Positions 4,995 to 12,394 of a stretch of DNA of 17,052 nt are shown here, piece by piece (the stretch's first letter is position 1; every line of letters starts with the position of its first letter). Source of the stretch: SIG440 sp045645805 (GTDB lineage Bacteria > Bacillota > Clostridia > Monoglobales > Monoglobaceae). The stretch covers positions 1-17,052 of the forward strand of contig JAZRJL010000018.1 of NCBI GenBank assembly GCA_045645805.1, written 5' to 3'. The notes beneath the pieces are model-generated. The model was not told the origin of the DNA, did not search any database, and was given only the letters and a program-made list of their open reading frames with translations. Made by a program: the position numbers and the translations under genes.

Positions 4995-5546
4995 ATGAAA
5001 AAAATCTTTTTCCCAAAGCTTAATGTCAGGGATATATGTATACTGGGACTTTTTATGGCTGTCACCACACTGCTTTCGGTTTTTTGCACCTTCAGGCTTG
5101 GTACGGTTGTTAAAATTCCTATGAAGTTTATATCGGTGTTCCTTACAGCTGTGCTTTACGGACCGGTATACGGCGGAATTATTGCCGCAGCAGGCGACCT
5201 TTTAAACTGCCTTCTTGCACCAAGCGGACCCATAATCCCCCAGATAACCGCTATTGAATTTCTTTGCGGCTTTGTTTTCGGTCTTTGCTTTATTCAAAAG
5301 GACTTATCAAAAACTGATTACCTTGTAAGGGTCATAATATGTGCATTTTTGCAGCTTTCTATTGATATGGTAATCACCACAGCGGTATTCTCGTTGTGGC
5401 TTGGCTGGTACGGAACCTTCACTGCAGGGTTTATTGTCCGCACTCCGGCAGGAATTGTAAAGCTTTTTCTTCATATAATAATTCTTATTGCACTTCGCCC
5501 TTTAACAAAATCATTGCTTCGGCTCAAAGGAGACATAAAGGAATAA
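4995..5546 (+). CDS. folT: Folate ECF transporter substrate-binding (S) component FolT
   Basis: Integral membrane protein of 183 residues that binds folate. It works with the shared energising module EcfA/EcfA'/EcfT, encoded elsewhere. It begins with a basic stretch and LNVRDICILGLFMAVTTLLSVF, the usual first helix of this family. Five to six membrane segments follow: about 15-35, 40-75 (with VYGGIIAAAGDLLNCLLAP), 82-98, 107-130 and 145-170. The family's GDxL-type motif appears as AAGDLLNCL near residues 65-73. The THF riboswitch directly upstream and folC directly downstream make folate the likely substrate. The stop overlaps the folC start by one base (TAATG), so translation is probably coupled. 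Start ATG 4995 follows the riboswitch terminator immediately. Confidence 0.9.
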   Translation: MKKIFFPKLNVRDICILGLFMAVTTLLSVFCTFRLGTVVKIPMKFISVFLTAVLYGPVYGGIIAAAGDLLNCLLAPSGPIIPQITAIEFLCGFVFGLCFIQKDLSKTDYLVRVIICAFLQLSIDMVITTAVFSLWLGWYGTFTAGFIVRTPAGIVKLFLHIIILIALRPLTKSLLRLKGDIKE

Positions 5547-6841
5547 TGACATACAACAGCTTTAAAAGTTACGCAAACAGCTTTCAGGCAATAGCAAGGC
5601 TCAGGCTTGAATCCATCGAATGTCTTTTAAATCATCTCGGTAATCCTCAAAACGACCTTAAATTTATTCATATTGCAGGCACAAACGGCAAAGGCTCGGT
5701 TTGCAGCTTTTTGCAATGTATTTTTCAGGATGCAGGCTATCTTACAGGCAAATACACCTCGCCCAACCTGATTTCGGTATGTGAAAGAATTTCGGTTGAC
5801 GGCAAAGATATTCCTCAAAACGAGCTTGATGAGCTTCTTGCAGAGGTTGAAAAAGGTGTAAGACTTGTAGAAAAAGACCTTGGTGATGCCCCAACTCAGT
5901 TTGAAATCTGGACAGCGGCGGCATTTCTTTATTTCAAAGCAAAGAAGTGCGATATTGTTATTCTTGAAACGGGTCTTGGCGGAACAAGAGATGCAACAAA
6001 CATTATTCCGCCGCCCCTTGCGTCAGTCATCTGCCGGCTTGACCTTGACCATACCGAATATTTAGGTAACACCATCCAGGAAATTGCCGGCGAAAAGGCA
6101 GGGATAATAAAAAATCACACTGACGGCAAAGAGGGGCTTTGCGTGTCGGCGCGGCAATATCCAGAGGCAGCAGAAGTACTGAAAGACGCCTGCGATGAAA
6201 GAAACAACCGCTTTGTCCAGGCAGGTGAAGTAAAGCTTTTGGGAAATGACGGCTTTTATGAGAATTTTGATTATGTTTCGGCAAATGGGGCTGTAATAAG
6301 GGATATCCACTGCGGAATAAGTGGCTTTTATCAACCCGAAAACGCTGCCATTGCGGCAGAAACTGCACTTTGTCTAGGTATCGCTCCTGAATTTATAAAA
6401 AGCGGAATTGCACGTGCAAAAAACCCTGCACGTTTTGAAATTATAAGCCACAATCCCACGGTAATCTATGACGGTGCACATAACAAAAACGGAATTTGTG
6501 CTCTTGTGACCTGTCTTAAAAGATATTTTCCAGATTGGCAGGGTGCAGGCTTTGTTATGGCGTTTATGGGTGACAAGGATATTGACGGGGCATTTGAAGA
6601 ATTGAAAAAGTCAGGACTTATGGAAAGGTCAAAGGTTTATGCCGTACAGGTAAAGGACAATCCCCGTGCGGCATTCCCTGAGGATATCTGCAAGGTTGCA
6701 AAGGCACACGGCATTGAGGCTGTTCCCTTTGACACTTTGAAACAGGCATACGATACCGCACTTAGTGAAAATCCGCTTACAATCCTTTGCGGTTCGCTGT
6801 ATTTGTATAAGGACTTTGATGAGATAAGGGATTTGGGATAA
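5546..6841 (+). CDS. folC: Folylpolyglutamate synthase / dihydrofolate synthase FolC
   Basis: Mur-ligase-family enzyme that adds glutamate to folates with ATP, trapping them in the cell; many bacterial versions also make dihydrofolate from dihydropteroate. 431 residues, typical. Motifs: ATP loop GTNGKGS (45-51), TSPNL...ERI (71-82), ETGLGGTRDATN (141-152), DHTEYLGNTIQEIAGEKAGI (168-187, with the metal/Lys region) and YDGAHN (308-313) opening the C-terminal domain. The start chosen is ATG 5546, overlapping the folT stop, with AAAGGAG and AAGGA sites upstream. A longer in-frame reading from 5396 lies inside folT and is not real. Pairing with folT gives a 'take up, then glutamylate' unit under one THF riboswitch. 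No clear terminator follows. Confidence 0.95.
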   Translation: MTYNSFKSYANSFQAIARLRLESIECLLNHLGNPQNDLKFIHIAGTNGKGSVCSFLQCIFQDAGYLTGKYTSPNLISVCERISVDGKDIPQNELDELLAEVEKGVRLVEKDLGDAPTQFEIWTAAAFLYFKAKKCDIVILETGLGGTRDATNIIPPPLASVICRLDLDHTEYLGNTIQEIAGEKAGIIKNHTDGKEGLCVSARQYPEAAEVLKDACDERNNRFVQAGEVKLLGNDGFYENFDYVSANGAVIRDIHCGISGFYQPENAAIAAETALCLGIAPEFIKSGIARAKNPARFEIISHNPTVIYDGAHNKNGICALVTCLKRYFPDWQGAGFVMAFMGDKDIDGAFEELKKSGLMERSKVYAVQVKDNPRAAFPEDICKVAKAHGIEAVPFDTLKQAYDTALSENPLTILCGSLYLYKDFDEIRDLG

Positions 6842-6890
6842 AAAGCTCAGACCGCAAAAGGCACATTCAATATAATTGAGAGATAAAACC

Positions 6891-6919
6891 TTGACAAATG
6901 CTTAGTTTTATTGTATACT
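6891..6919 (+). promoter_or_regulatory. Promoter of tRNA-Thr
   Basis: Perfect TTGACA (6891-6896), 17-base spacer, TATACT (6914-6919). The expected start near 6926 is about seven bases before the mature tRNA. Confidence 0.85.
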
Positions 6920-6932
6920 TCTAATGTGTTTT

Positions 6933-7008
6933 GCTTGTGTAGCACAGTTGGTAGTGCAGCGCATTCGTAATGCGCAGGTCGCAGGTTCGAGTCCCGTCAC
7001 AAGCTCCA
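6933..7008 (+). tRNA. tRNA-Thr (anticodon CGT)
   Basis: 76 nt with encoded CCA (7006-7008). The acceptor stem joins GCTTGTG (6933-6939) with CACAAGC (6998-7004), discriminator T. The anticodon stem GCGCA/TGCGC holds the loop TTCGTAA, anticodon CGT, reading ACG threonine codons. The T arm shows GGTTCGAGTCC. It has its own promoter and terminator. Its last 14 bases are part of a 98-bp direct repeat. Confidence 0.96.
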
Positions 7009-7092
7009 AAGACATTTGGTTTTTTGCCGGATGTCTTTTTTTATTCCTACATCTGCGACCTGCCCGGTCTTCGGTTCGGGGTACTTCGTACC
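6995..7092 (+). repeat. 98-bp perfect direct repeat, copy 1 (tRNA 3' end plus terminator)
   Basis: Runs from the last 14 bases of tRNA-Thr (CGTCACAAGCTCCA) through the terminator to the GGGTAC-ttc-GTACC hairpin. It is identical base for base to 7204-7301, offset 209. The bases just outside (6994/7203 and 7093/7302) differ, so the borders are sharp. Confidence 0.95.
7008..7042 (+). terminator. Terminator of tRNA-Thr
   Basis: AAAGACAT (7008-7015) pairs with ATGTCTTT (7031-7038). The stem extends through TTGGT/GCCGG-type pairs to a T-rich loop, followed by a T tract to 7042. An exact second copy lies at 7217-7251 within the direct repeat. Confidence 0.85.
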
Positions 7093-7107
7093 CTCTATGT
7101 ATAAAAA

Positions 7108-7207
7108 GACGCCGATGCGTTTTTCCTTTATCTGCGAAATGCTGTCGCATTTCACAATCCTACGCTAACAATATGCCACAGGCATATCGTCTTTACGCTC
7201 CGGCGTC
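7108..7207. repeat. Palindromic insert between the direct repeats
   Basis: Outer arms GACGCCG (7108-7114) and CGGCGTC (7201-7207) enclose two hairpins: GAAATGC-tgtc-GCATTTC (7136-7153) and ATATGCC-aca-GGCATAT (7171-7187). The plan, outer arms with two inner hairpins, matches the element at 13451-13506. It has no coding potential. The right arm overlaps the start of direct-repeat copy 2. Confidence 0.6.
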
Positions 7208-7301
7208 ACAAGCTCCAAAGACATTTGGTTTTTTGCCGGATGTCTTTTTTTATTCCTACATCTGCGACCTGCCCGGTCTTCGGTTCGGGGTACTTCGTAC
7301 C
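7204..7301 (+). repeat. 98-bp perfect direct repeat, copy 2
   Basis: Exact copy of 6995-7092. It carries the 14-base tRNA-Thr tail and the terminator but no tRNA body: the bases before it do not form a tRNA. It ends 31 bases from the comEC stop codon. Confidence 0.95.
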
Positions 7302-7332
7302 ATCACAAGGTTGTTATGAAATTATATTTCTG

Positions 7333-9051
7333 TTAAGGTAAAAAGCTATCGAAATTCTTTGGTTTTGTTTTTAACTGTTTTTCAATCTTTATATCGTGAA
7401 TAGCTTTAAAGGTCATATAAAGCATATACGCACAGCCAAAATAAAGGATTATATGTATGCCCGAAAAGCCTTCGGTATTTATTTCAAAGGAAAATTCACT
7501 TCCACCAAAGAAGTTTGCGGTTTGACTGATTATTTCAAGACAAAAATTCAGGGCAGGCTTTAAAACAGCCTTGGCAAGCCAAGGAAGGAAGTAGTAGGTT
7601 ATACAGCTTACATAACCAAGGCAAAACACAATAAAAACAACGGGGACAACCCAAAGATTTGTTAAAAATTGAACCTTTGAGATTTTGCCAAAGAAAATTG
7701 CCAGAAAATATGCTGTTCCTAAAAACGAAGCAAGTGAAAGGGACAGGCTTGATGAAAGGAATGTATAGCCCCTGAAAAACAGCTTTTTCAGCAGACTTTT
7801 GTTTCTGTACGGATTATACTTGCGAAAGGGATAAAGCAGTGAGTGGTTAAAGTAACTGAAATACACAAAAATCCCAAGGGTTGCTGAAAATGACAAAACC
7901 AGACTTTTTGAAAACAAGGCAAAGGGACTTGAAACCAGTATACATAAAAGTGCAAAGGCGAGAGAGGTTATGGGGTCATAGTCACGGCTGAAAAGTGACG
8001 AAAATATCATAATAAGCATCATAGCCGAAGCACGGCATACTGAGGGCGTAAACGAAGATGCCGCCATAAATAAAAGAATAAACGGTACAGCAGCAAGAAG
8101 TTGTAAACGCCTTTTAATGTTTAGGCCGGACAGTATGAAAATAAGGGATGAAAACAGTATGGATAAATGAAGTCCTGATACAGCAACAACGTGGGAGATT
8201 CCTGAATTGGACAGCTTTTCGTAAAGCTCGTCATTAAAGTCAGACTTGTCACCTACAAGAATTCCCTTAAGAAGGGCAAGGTTTTGCGGGCTTTGTGACA
8301 AAATAGAATCAGCAGCACTGCAGATTTTGTTGCGAAAAAGATTGCCTGCATTTTTGATAAAGAGCAAGGGAGTTTTTACAAAGTTCCTGTTAAGAACATT
8401 TACATTTTGTGTATTACCCGAAAGAAAGATATTTCTGCCCTTAAGCTGTGTGTAGTAGTCACCGCTCAGGCTGTCAGGATGAGATACAGAGCCTGAAAGC
8501 TTTGTCCAGCAGCGGACAGTGTCCCCGAATTGTGCTTTCAAACCACGACTTTTGGGGATATACATAATCACAGTACCCTTTGCCGAGGTGTCATCGTTTA
8601 TGCAAAACACATCAAGCTCAAAGGAGTAGGAGTGTGAGGTTTTTACATACCTTGGCTCGCTTGAAACTGTACCAAAAACCCAGGCTTCGGTATTTTTGTA
8701 TGCGGTAAGTGAATTAATCGATGGACTTTCGGCAAGGAAAAGACGTAAAATTCCAAAGCACGAAAAAGTAATAAGTAAAAGAGGCAAAATAACAAATTTA
8801 GGTGAAAATGAAAGGTTTTTAAATGTTGCATAAACGATAAAGACCGCCAGACCCAAAACAGCAAAAGCAAACACACAGGCAAGGGCTTTTAAAAAGCCAA
8901 GCCTTGCGGCAAGATAAATTCCTGAAGCAAGGGCGATTACACACAAAGAAAGGTAGTGACGGAATGTGATGATATGCTGGGATTTATACACGGTTGAGTT
9001 TCCTTTCTTGCAATTCTGTTGTGTAATACTGTTGTGGTGGAATTCAGGCAT
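7333..9051 (-). CDS. comEC: ComEC/Rec2-family competence membrane protein lacking the C-terminal metallo-beta-lactamase-like domain
   Basis: ComEC forms the channel that brings single-stranded DNA across the membrane in transformation. The protein has 572 residues against about 750-800 for full ComEC. After two or three N-terminal membrane helices (about 30-105) comes the soluble OB-like part (about 120-230: WVFGTVSSEPRYVKTSHSYSF, DTVRCW, GDYYTQLKGRNIFLSG). The core competence domain follows, with LLKGILVGDKSDFNDELYEK and the signature SHVVAVSGLHLSIL (286-299), then multiple helices to about 550. No zinc-binding HxHxDH domain follows; the protein stops after KPKNFDSFLP. The start ATG 9051 overlaps the end of the XRE gene by eight bases but lacks a good ribosome site. 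GTG at 8991, with AAAGGA upstream, would give 552 residues. Confidence 0.88.
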   Translation of the reverse strand: MPEFHHNSITQQNCKKGNSTVYKSQHIITFRHYLSLCVIALASGIYLAARLGFLKALACVFAFAVLGLAVFIVYATFKNLSFSPKFVILPLLLITFSCFGILRLFLAESPSINSLTAYKNTEAWVFGTVSSEPRYVKTSHSYSFELDVFCINDDTSAKGTVIMYIPKSRGLKAQFGDTVRCWTKLSGSVSHPDSLSGDYYTQLKGRNIFLSGNTQNVNVLNRNFVKTPLLFIKNAGNLFRNKICSAADSILSQSPQNLALLKGILVGDKSDFNDELYEKLSNSGISHVVAVSGLHLSILFSSLIFILSGLNIKRRLQLLAAVPFILLFMAASSFTPSVCRASAMMLIMIFSSLFSRDYDPITSLAFALLCILVSSPFALFSKSLVLSFSATLGIFVYFSYFNHSLLYPFRKYNPYRNKSLLKKLFFRGYTFLSSSLSLSLASFLGTAYFLAIFFGKISKVQFLTNLWVVPVVFIVFCLGYVSCITYYFLPWLAKAVLKPALNFCLEIISQTANFFGGSEFSFEINTEGFSGIHIILYFGCAYMLYMTFKAIHDIKIEKQLKTKPKNFDSFLP

Positions 9052-9280
9052 AAAGCTCGTTTACCGGGATTTCCAAGGCATCGCAAAGCAGCAGCACTTC
9101 ATAGTCGGGGACAAATCTCATACCGTTTTCAATGCGTGATACAGTTATACGGTCGTATTCAAAACCCATAAGCTGAAGCTTTACGGCGATATCCTGTTGC
9201 GTCAGATGTTTTTGGGTACGAATTTTTTTTAAATTTTTACCAATAATGTTTTTTTGGTTATTGTACCAGTAAATTTTCAT
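9044..9280 (-). CDS. Small XRE-family DNA-binding regulator
   Basis: 78 residues, essentially one helix-turn-helix domain of the Cro/CI (XRE) type. The fold is visible as IGKNLKKIRTQKHLTQQDIAVKL (helices 1-2), then ITVSRIENGMRFVPDYEVLLLCDALEIPVNELYA (recognition helix region and the following helices). The run 'tQ..vA..L...g...s.iE.G.r.p....l..la..L.v....l' is the family pattern. It has an AAGGTGG ribosome site before ATG 9280. Its last codons overlap the comEC start, so the two are translated from one message and it may control its own operon. The target is unknown. Confidence 0.85.
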   Translation of the reverse strand: MKIYWYNNQKNIIGKNLKKIRTQKHLTQQDIAVKLQLMGFEYDRITVSRIENGMRFVPDYEVLLLCDALEIPVNELYA

Positions 9281-9351
9281 ATCGCACCACCTTAGTAAAT
9301 TTTACCATACATTAAGGAATTTTTAAATGCCGTTTTAAAAAAAGATATATT

Positions 9352-9379
9352 TATATATTATATTATAGAAATTTGACAA
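9352..9379 (-). promoter_or_regulatory. Possible promoter of the XRE-comEC operon
   Basis: On the minus strand TTGTCA (9374-9379), 16-base spacer, TATATA (9352-9357). The surrounding DNA is so AT-rich that other -10-like sites exist (for example TATAAT at 9362-9367). The plus strand of this gap also holds a G-rich run at 9406-9426. Confidence 0.3.
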
Positions 9380-9454
9380 AAAATGTGCTAAAGGTGAACA
9401 TTTTCGGGGCAGGGGGAGGCCCGGGGCGTTGTATAAACAGATTTAAAGTTTTTG

Positions 9455-9483
9455 TTGCGTTTTGTGTTTGTTTGTGATAAAAT
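9455..9483 (+). promoter_or_regulatory. Likely promoter of rlmB-comM-trmL-degV
   Basis: TTGCGT (9455-9460), 17-base spacer, TAAAAT (9478-9483), preceding rlmB by 44 bases. The -10 is good and the -35 weak. Confidence 0.45.
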
Positions 9484-9526
9484 TAATCTGTATAACTTTG
9501 TAAAAAATTAAAAGTGGAGAAAAACT

Positions 9527-10276
9527 ATGGATGACAGAATTTTCGGAACCAATCCGGTATACGAGGCTCTTAAATCAGGGCGTGAAATAGATAAGATTTT
9601 CATTCTTGAAGGGGCAAGGCACAGCCACCTTGCCGAGATTTGCTCTCTTGCAAAAAAACGGGGGATACATTACACAAATGTTAATCGAAAAAAGCTTGAT
9701 GAGCTTTCAGATGGCGGAAATCATCAGGGGGTACTTGCCTTTGCGGCAATGCATTCCTATGCATCGGTTGAGGATATTCTTGAAACGGCACAAAAAAGAG
9801 GCGAGGCTCCCTTTGTCCTGATTGCCGAGGGCCTTAAAGACCCCCACAATTTAGGCAGCATAATCCGATGTGCCAACGCCGCAGGTGCTCACGGGGTTAT
9901 CATTCCCAAAAACCGCAGTGTGGGACTTAATTCCACCGTGGCAAAGGTGTCGGCAGGTGCGGTTGAATATACCCATGTGGCAAGGGTTACCAATATAGGG
10001 GCGACAATAGACAAGCTCAAGGACGCCGGGCTTTGGATTGCAGGTACTGCACTTGAGGGAAGCACCATTCACACCCAGGCTGACCTTACGGGGGCACTTG
10101 CCATTGTAATCGGCAGCGAGGGCGAGGGCTTAAGCCGCCTGACCCGTGAAAAGTGTGATTTTCTTGTAAAAATTCCTATGCTTGGTCAGGCTGAATCCCT
10201 AAATGCGTCGGTTGCGGCAGGGATTTTGCTTTATGAATCGGTAAGACAAAGACAACTGAAAGAAAAACAGAACTGA
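9527..10276 (+). CDS. rlmB: 23S rRNA (guanosine-2'-O)-methyltransferase RlmB / SpoU-family TrmH
   Basis: SPOUT-fold enzyme of 249 residues that methylates a ribose 2'-OH in RNA; RlmB acts on G2251 of 23S rRNA (E. coli numbering). The N-terminal substrate-binding domain (1-75) opens with FGTNPVYEALKSGREIDKIFI, the usual RlmB start. SpoU motif 1 is EGLKDPHNLGSIIRCANAAG (101-120), with the catalytic Arg/Asn. Motif 2 is IGSEGEGL (195-202) and motif 3 IPMLGQAESLNASVA (216-230), forming the knotted SAM site. The ATG at 9527 has a GTGGAGAAA site. comM follows after 49 bases. The family separates poorly by eye, so the exact rRNA target is an inference. Confidence 0.92.
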   Translation: MDDRIFGTNPVYEALKSGREIDKIFILEGARHSHLAEICSLAKKRGIHYTNVNRKKLDELSDGGNHQGVLAFAAMHSYASVEDILETAQKRGEAPFVLIAEGLKDPHNLGSIIRCANAAGAHGVIIPKNRSVGLNSTVAKVSAGAVEYTHVARVTNIGATIDKLKDAGLWIAGTALEGSTIHTQADLTGALAIVIGSEGEGLSRLTREKCDFLVKIPMLGQAESLNASVAAGILLYESVRQRQLKEKQN

Positions 10277-10325
10277 TTTTGAGCGTGGCTGCATTTTTGC
10301 AGCTGCGGCTGAAAGGAAAAGAGTT

Positions 10326-11855
10326 ATGATAGCACAGCTAAGCAGTACGGCACTTCTTGGAATCGACGGGTATATCGTTGATGTTGAAATTGATATATCA
10401 AGCGGTCTGCCTGCATTTGACATTGTGGGACTTCCGGATACAGCCGTTAAGGAGTCCAAGGAGCGTATACGTGCGGCAATAAAGAATACGGGTCTTGTTA
10501 TGCCCTCAAAGCGAATAACGGTAAACCTTGCTCCGGCTGACATAAAAAAAGAGGGTGCTCATTTTGATTTGCCCATTGCTGCGGGGATTCTTATGGCATC
10601 CGAGCAGCTTTCCATTTCCGGTGAGAACACCGTATTTTTAGGTGAGCTGTCCTTAAACGGTGATTTAAGGCGAATAAACGGGGTTTTGCCTATGGCAATT
10701 TCGGCATTTCAGCGAGGAATAAAAAGAATTTTTCTTCCATATGAAAATGCCCGTGAGGCGGCGGCAATTGAGGGTCTTGAGGTGTTTGGACTTAAGAACT
10801 TAAAGGAGCTTGTTCTTCATCTGTCAGGACAAAAGAGCTTAAAACCACATACTTTGGATGTAAACGGTCTGCTTGGTGCAGATGACGGACACGTACTTGA
10901 CTTCAAAGATGTAAAGGGTCAGGCTTTTGTAAAGCGTGCTCTTGAAATTGCGGCAGCAGGCGGGCATAATCTTTTGATGATTGGCCCTCCTGGCTCGGGA
11001 AAAACCATGATTGCACAGCGGATACCGTCAATTCTTCCCGATATGAGCTTTGCCGAATCCCTTGAGGTTACCAAGATTCACAGTATTGCAGGGCTTGTTT
11101 CGGACAAAAGTCCCATAATTTCAAACCGTCCGTTCAGGCATCCTCATCACACTATTTCTTCGGTTGGCTTGTCCGGTGGCGGAAGCAATCCCAAACCAGG
11201 AGAAATCAGCCTTTCCCACAACGGTGTACTGTTTCTTGATGAGCTTCCCGAGTTCAGGCGTGATGCACTTGAAGCAATGCGTCAGCCCCTTGAAGACGGC
11301 GAGGTGACAATTACCCGTGCCGGTGGAACAGTTACATACCCCTGCAGCGTTATGCTGGTTGCCTCAATGAATCCTTGTCCCTGTGGCTATTACGGGGACT
11401 CAAGCCGTGAATGCAGCTGCAGCCAGACACAGATTATGAAATATATGAGCAAAATCAGCGGACCGCTTCTTGACAGAATTGATTTGCATATCGAAGTCCC
11501 TGCGGTGAAGTACGAGGAGCTTGAATCAAAGGAGCAGGGTGAGTCCTCGGCTGAAATTAAAACACGGGTGAATGCGGCAAGGCGTATTCAGCTTGACCGT
11601 TACGGGTCAAGGGGTGTGTATTCAAACAGCCAGCTGACCCCCGAGCTTATGCAAATGCATTGCAAGCTTGATGCTGAGACCAACGAGCTTTTAAGGTCGG
11701 CATATGAGACATTGGGCCTAAGTGCTCGTGCCCACAACCGTATCTTAAAGGTGGCACGGACAATTGCGGATTTGGCAGGCGAGGAAAATATAAGTCTTGA
11801 GCACGTGGCAGAAGCGATTCAGTACCGTGCCCTTGATAAAAAATTCTTTAATTGA
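10326..11855 (+). CDS. comM: ComM / YifB-family Mg-chelatase-like AAA+ ATPase
   Basis: 509 residues, normal for the family. ComM is a hexameric helicase that promotes branch migration during integration of foreign DNA; in organisms not known to transform, the role is less clear. The N-terminal Lon-substrate-like domain (1-165) includes GLPAFDIVGLPDTAVKESKERIRAAI and the invariant NLAPADIKKEG. The central Mg-chelatase ATPase (190-395) has Walker A GPPGSGKT (220-227), RPFRHPHHTIS (268-278) and Walker B VLFLDE (301-306). A Cys cluster, CPCGYYGDSSRECSCS (351-366), follows. The C-terminal Mg_chelatase_C helix bundle comes next (about 410-505, SARAHNRILKVARTIADL). Start ATG 10326 with AAAGGAAAAGAG upstream. 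Confidence 0.94.
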   Translation: MIAQLSSTALLGIDGYIVDVEIDISSGLPAFDIVGLPDTAVKESKERIRAAIKNTGLVMPSKRITVNLAPADIKKEGAHFDLPIAAGILMASEQLSISGENTVFLGELSLNGDLRRINGVLPMAISAFQRGIKRIFLPYENAREAAAIEGLEVFGLKNLKELVLHLSGQKSLKPHTLDVNGLLGADDGHVLDFKDVKGQAFVKRALEIAAAGGHNLLMIGPPGSGKTMIAQRIPSILPDMSFAESLEVTKIHSIAGLVSDKSPIISNRPFRHPHHTISSVGLSGGGSNPKPGEISLSHNGVLFLDELPEFRRDALEAMRQPLEDGEVTITRAGGTVTYPCSVMLVASMNPCPCGYYGDSSRECSCSQTQIMKYMSKISGPLLDRIDLHIEVPAVKYEELESKEQGESSAEIKTRVNAARRIQLDRYGSRGVYSNSQLTPELMQMHCKLDAETNELLRSAYETLGLSARAHNRILKVARTIADLAGEENISLEHVAEAIQYRALDKKFFN

Positions 11856-11893
11856 TTATAAGTATTGAGAACTGACAGAGAGGACAAAATAAT

Positions 11894-12394
11894 ATGAAGC
11901 TTAATATTGTGCTTGTTGAGCCTGAAATTCCGTCGAATACAGGCAATATTTCAAGAACCTGTTCGGTAATCGGTGCGGCACTTCACCTTGTTCATCCCCT
12001 TGGCTTTGATATAAGCGAAAAGGCGGTAAGGCGTGCAGGGCTTGATTACTGGGATGAGCTTGAAATTCACGAATATCAAAGCTTTGCCGAAGTTAAGGCG
12101 GCATATCCTGACGGCGAGTTTTACTATTGCAGTACAAAGGCAAAGCATACATACAGCAGAGTGGAGTTTCCCGTTGAGGGGGAGGGGGAAATCTTTCTTG
12201 TTTTTGGCAAGGAAACAAAGGGACTTCCCGAAGTTTTGCTGCGTGAAAACCTGGAAAGATGTATAAGGATACCTATGAAGCCAAATATGAGGTCGCTTAA
12301 CCTTTCAAATTCGGTTGCGGTGATTGCCTATGAGGTTTTAAGGCAGAATGAATTTAAGAATTTACAAGAGGAAGGATGTATACCAAATGATTAA
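11894..12394 (+). CDS. trmL: tRNA (cytidine/uridine-2'-O-)-methyltransferase TrmL
   Basis: 166-residue SPOUT enzyme, the minimal length typical of TrmL, which methylates the ribose at wobble position 34 of certain tRNA-Leu. Motifs: EPEIPSNTGNISRTCSVIGA (9-28), then FGKETKGLP (104-112) and IPMKPNMRSLNLSNSVAVIAYE (126-147), which form the knotted SAM site. The LVHPLGF and RAGLDYW segments (32-38, 47-53) are characteristic of TrmL. ATG 11894 with AGAGAGGA upstream. Its last codons overlap the degV start by eight bases, so the two are co-translated. Confidence 0.93.
   Translation: MKLNIVLVEPEIPSNTGNISRTCSVIGAALHLVHPLGFDISEKAVRRAGLDYWDELEIHEYQSFAEVKAAYPDGEFYYCSTKAKHTYSRVEFPVEGEGEIFLVFGKETKGLPEVLLRENLERCIRIPMKPNMRSLNLSNSVAVIAYEVLRQNEFKNLQEEGCIPND

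Noticed and set aside
5396..5545. 50-codon upstream extension of folC
   Set aside because: It lies entirely inside folT in another frame. The ATG at 5546 gives the normal FolC N-terminus and overlaps the folT stop.
6995..7301. Integrated phage or genomic island between attL and attR
   Set aside because: Only 111 bp separate the repeats and no integrase or cargo is visible. At most it is the scar of such an element.
6924..7319. 131-codon plus-strand reading frame over the tRNA-Thr region
   Set aside because: It reads through the tRNA, its terminator and the direct repeats, and its peptide repeats itself only because the DNA does. No ribosome site.
12348..12386. N-terminal extension of the DegV-family gene
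   Set aside because: It lies inside trmL. MIKIMTDLSADIP from 12387 is the family start and has a GAGGAAGGA site.
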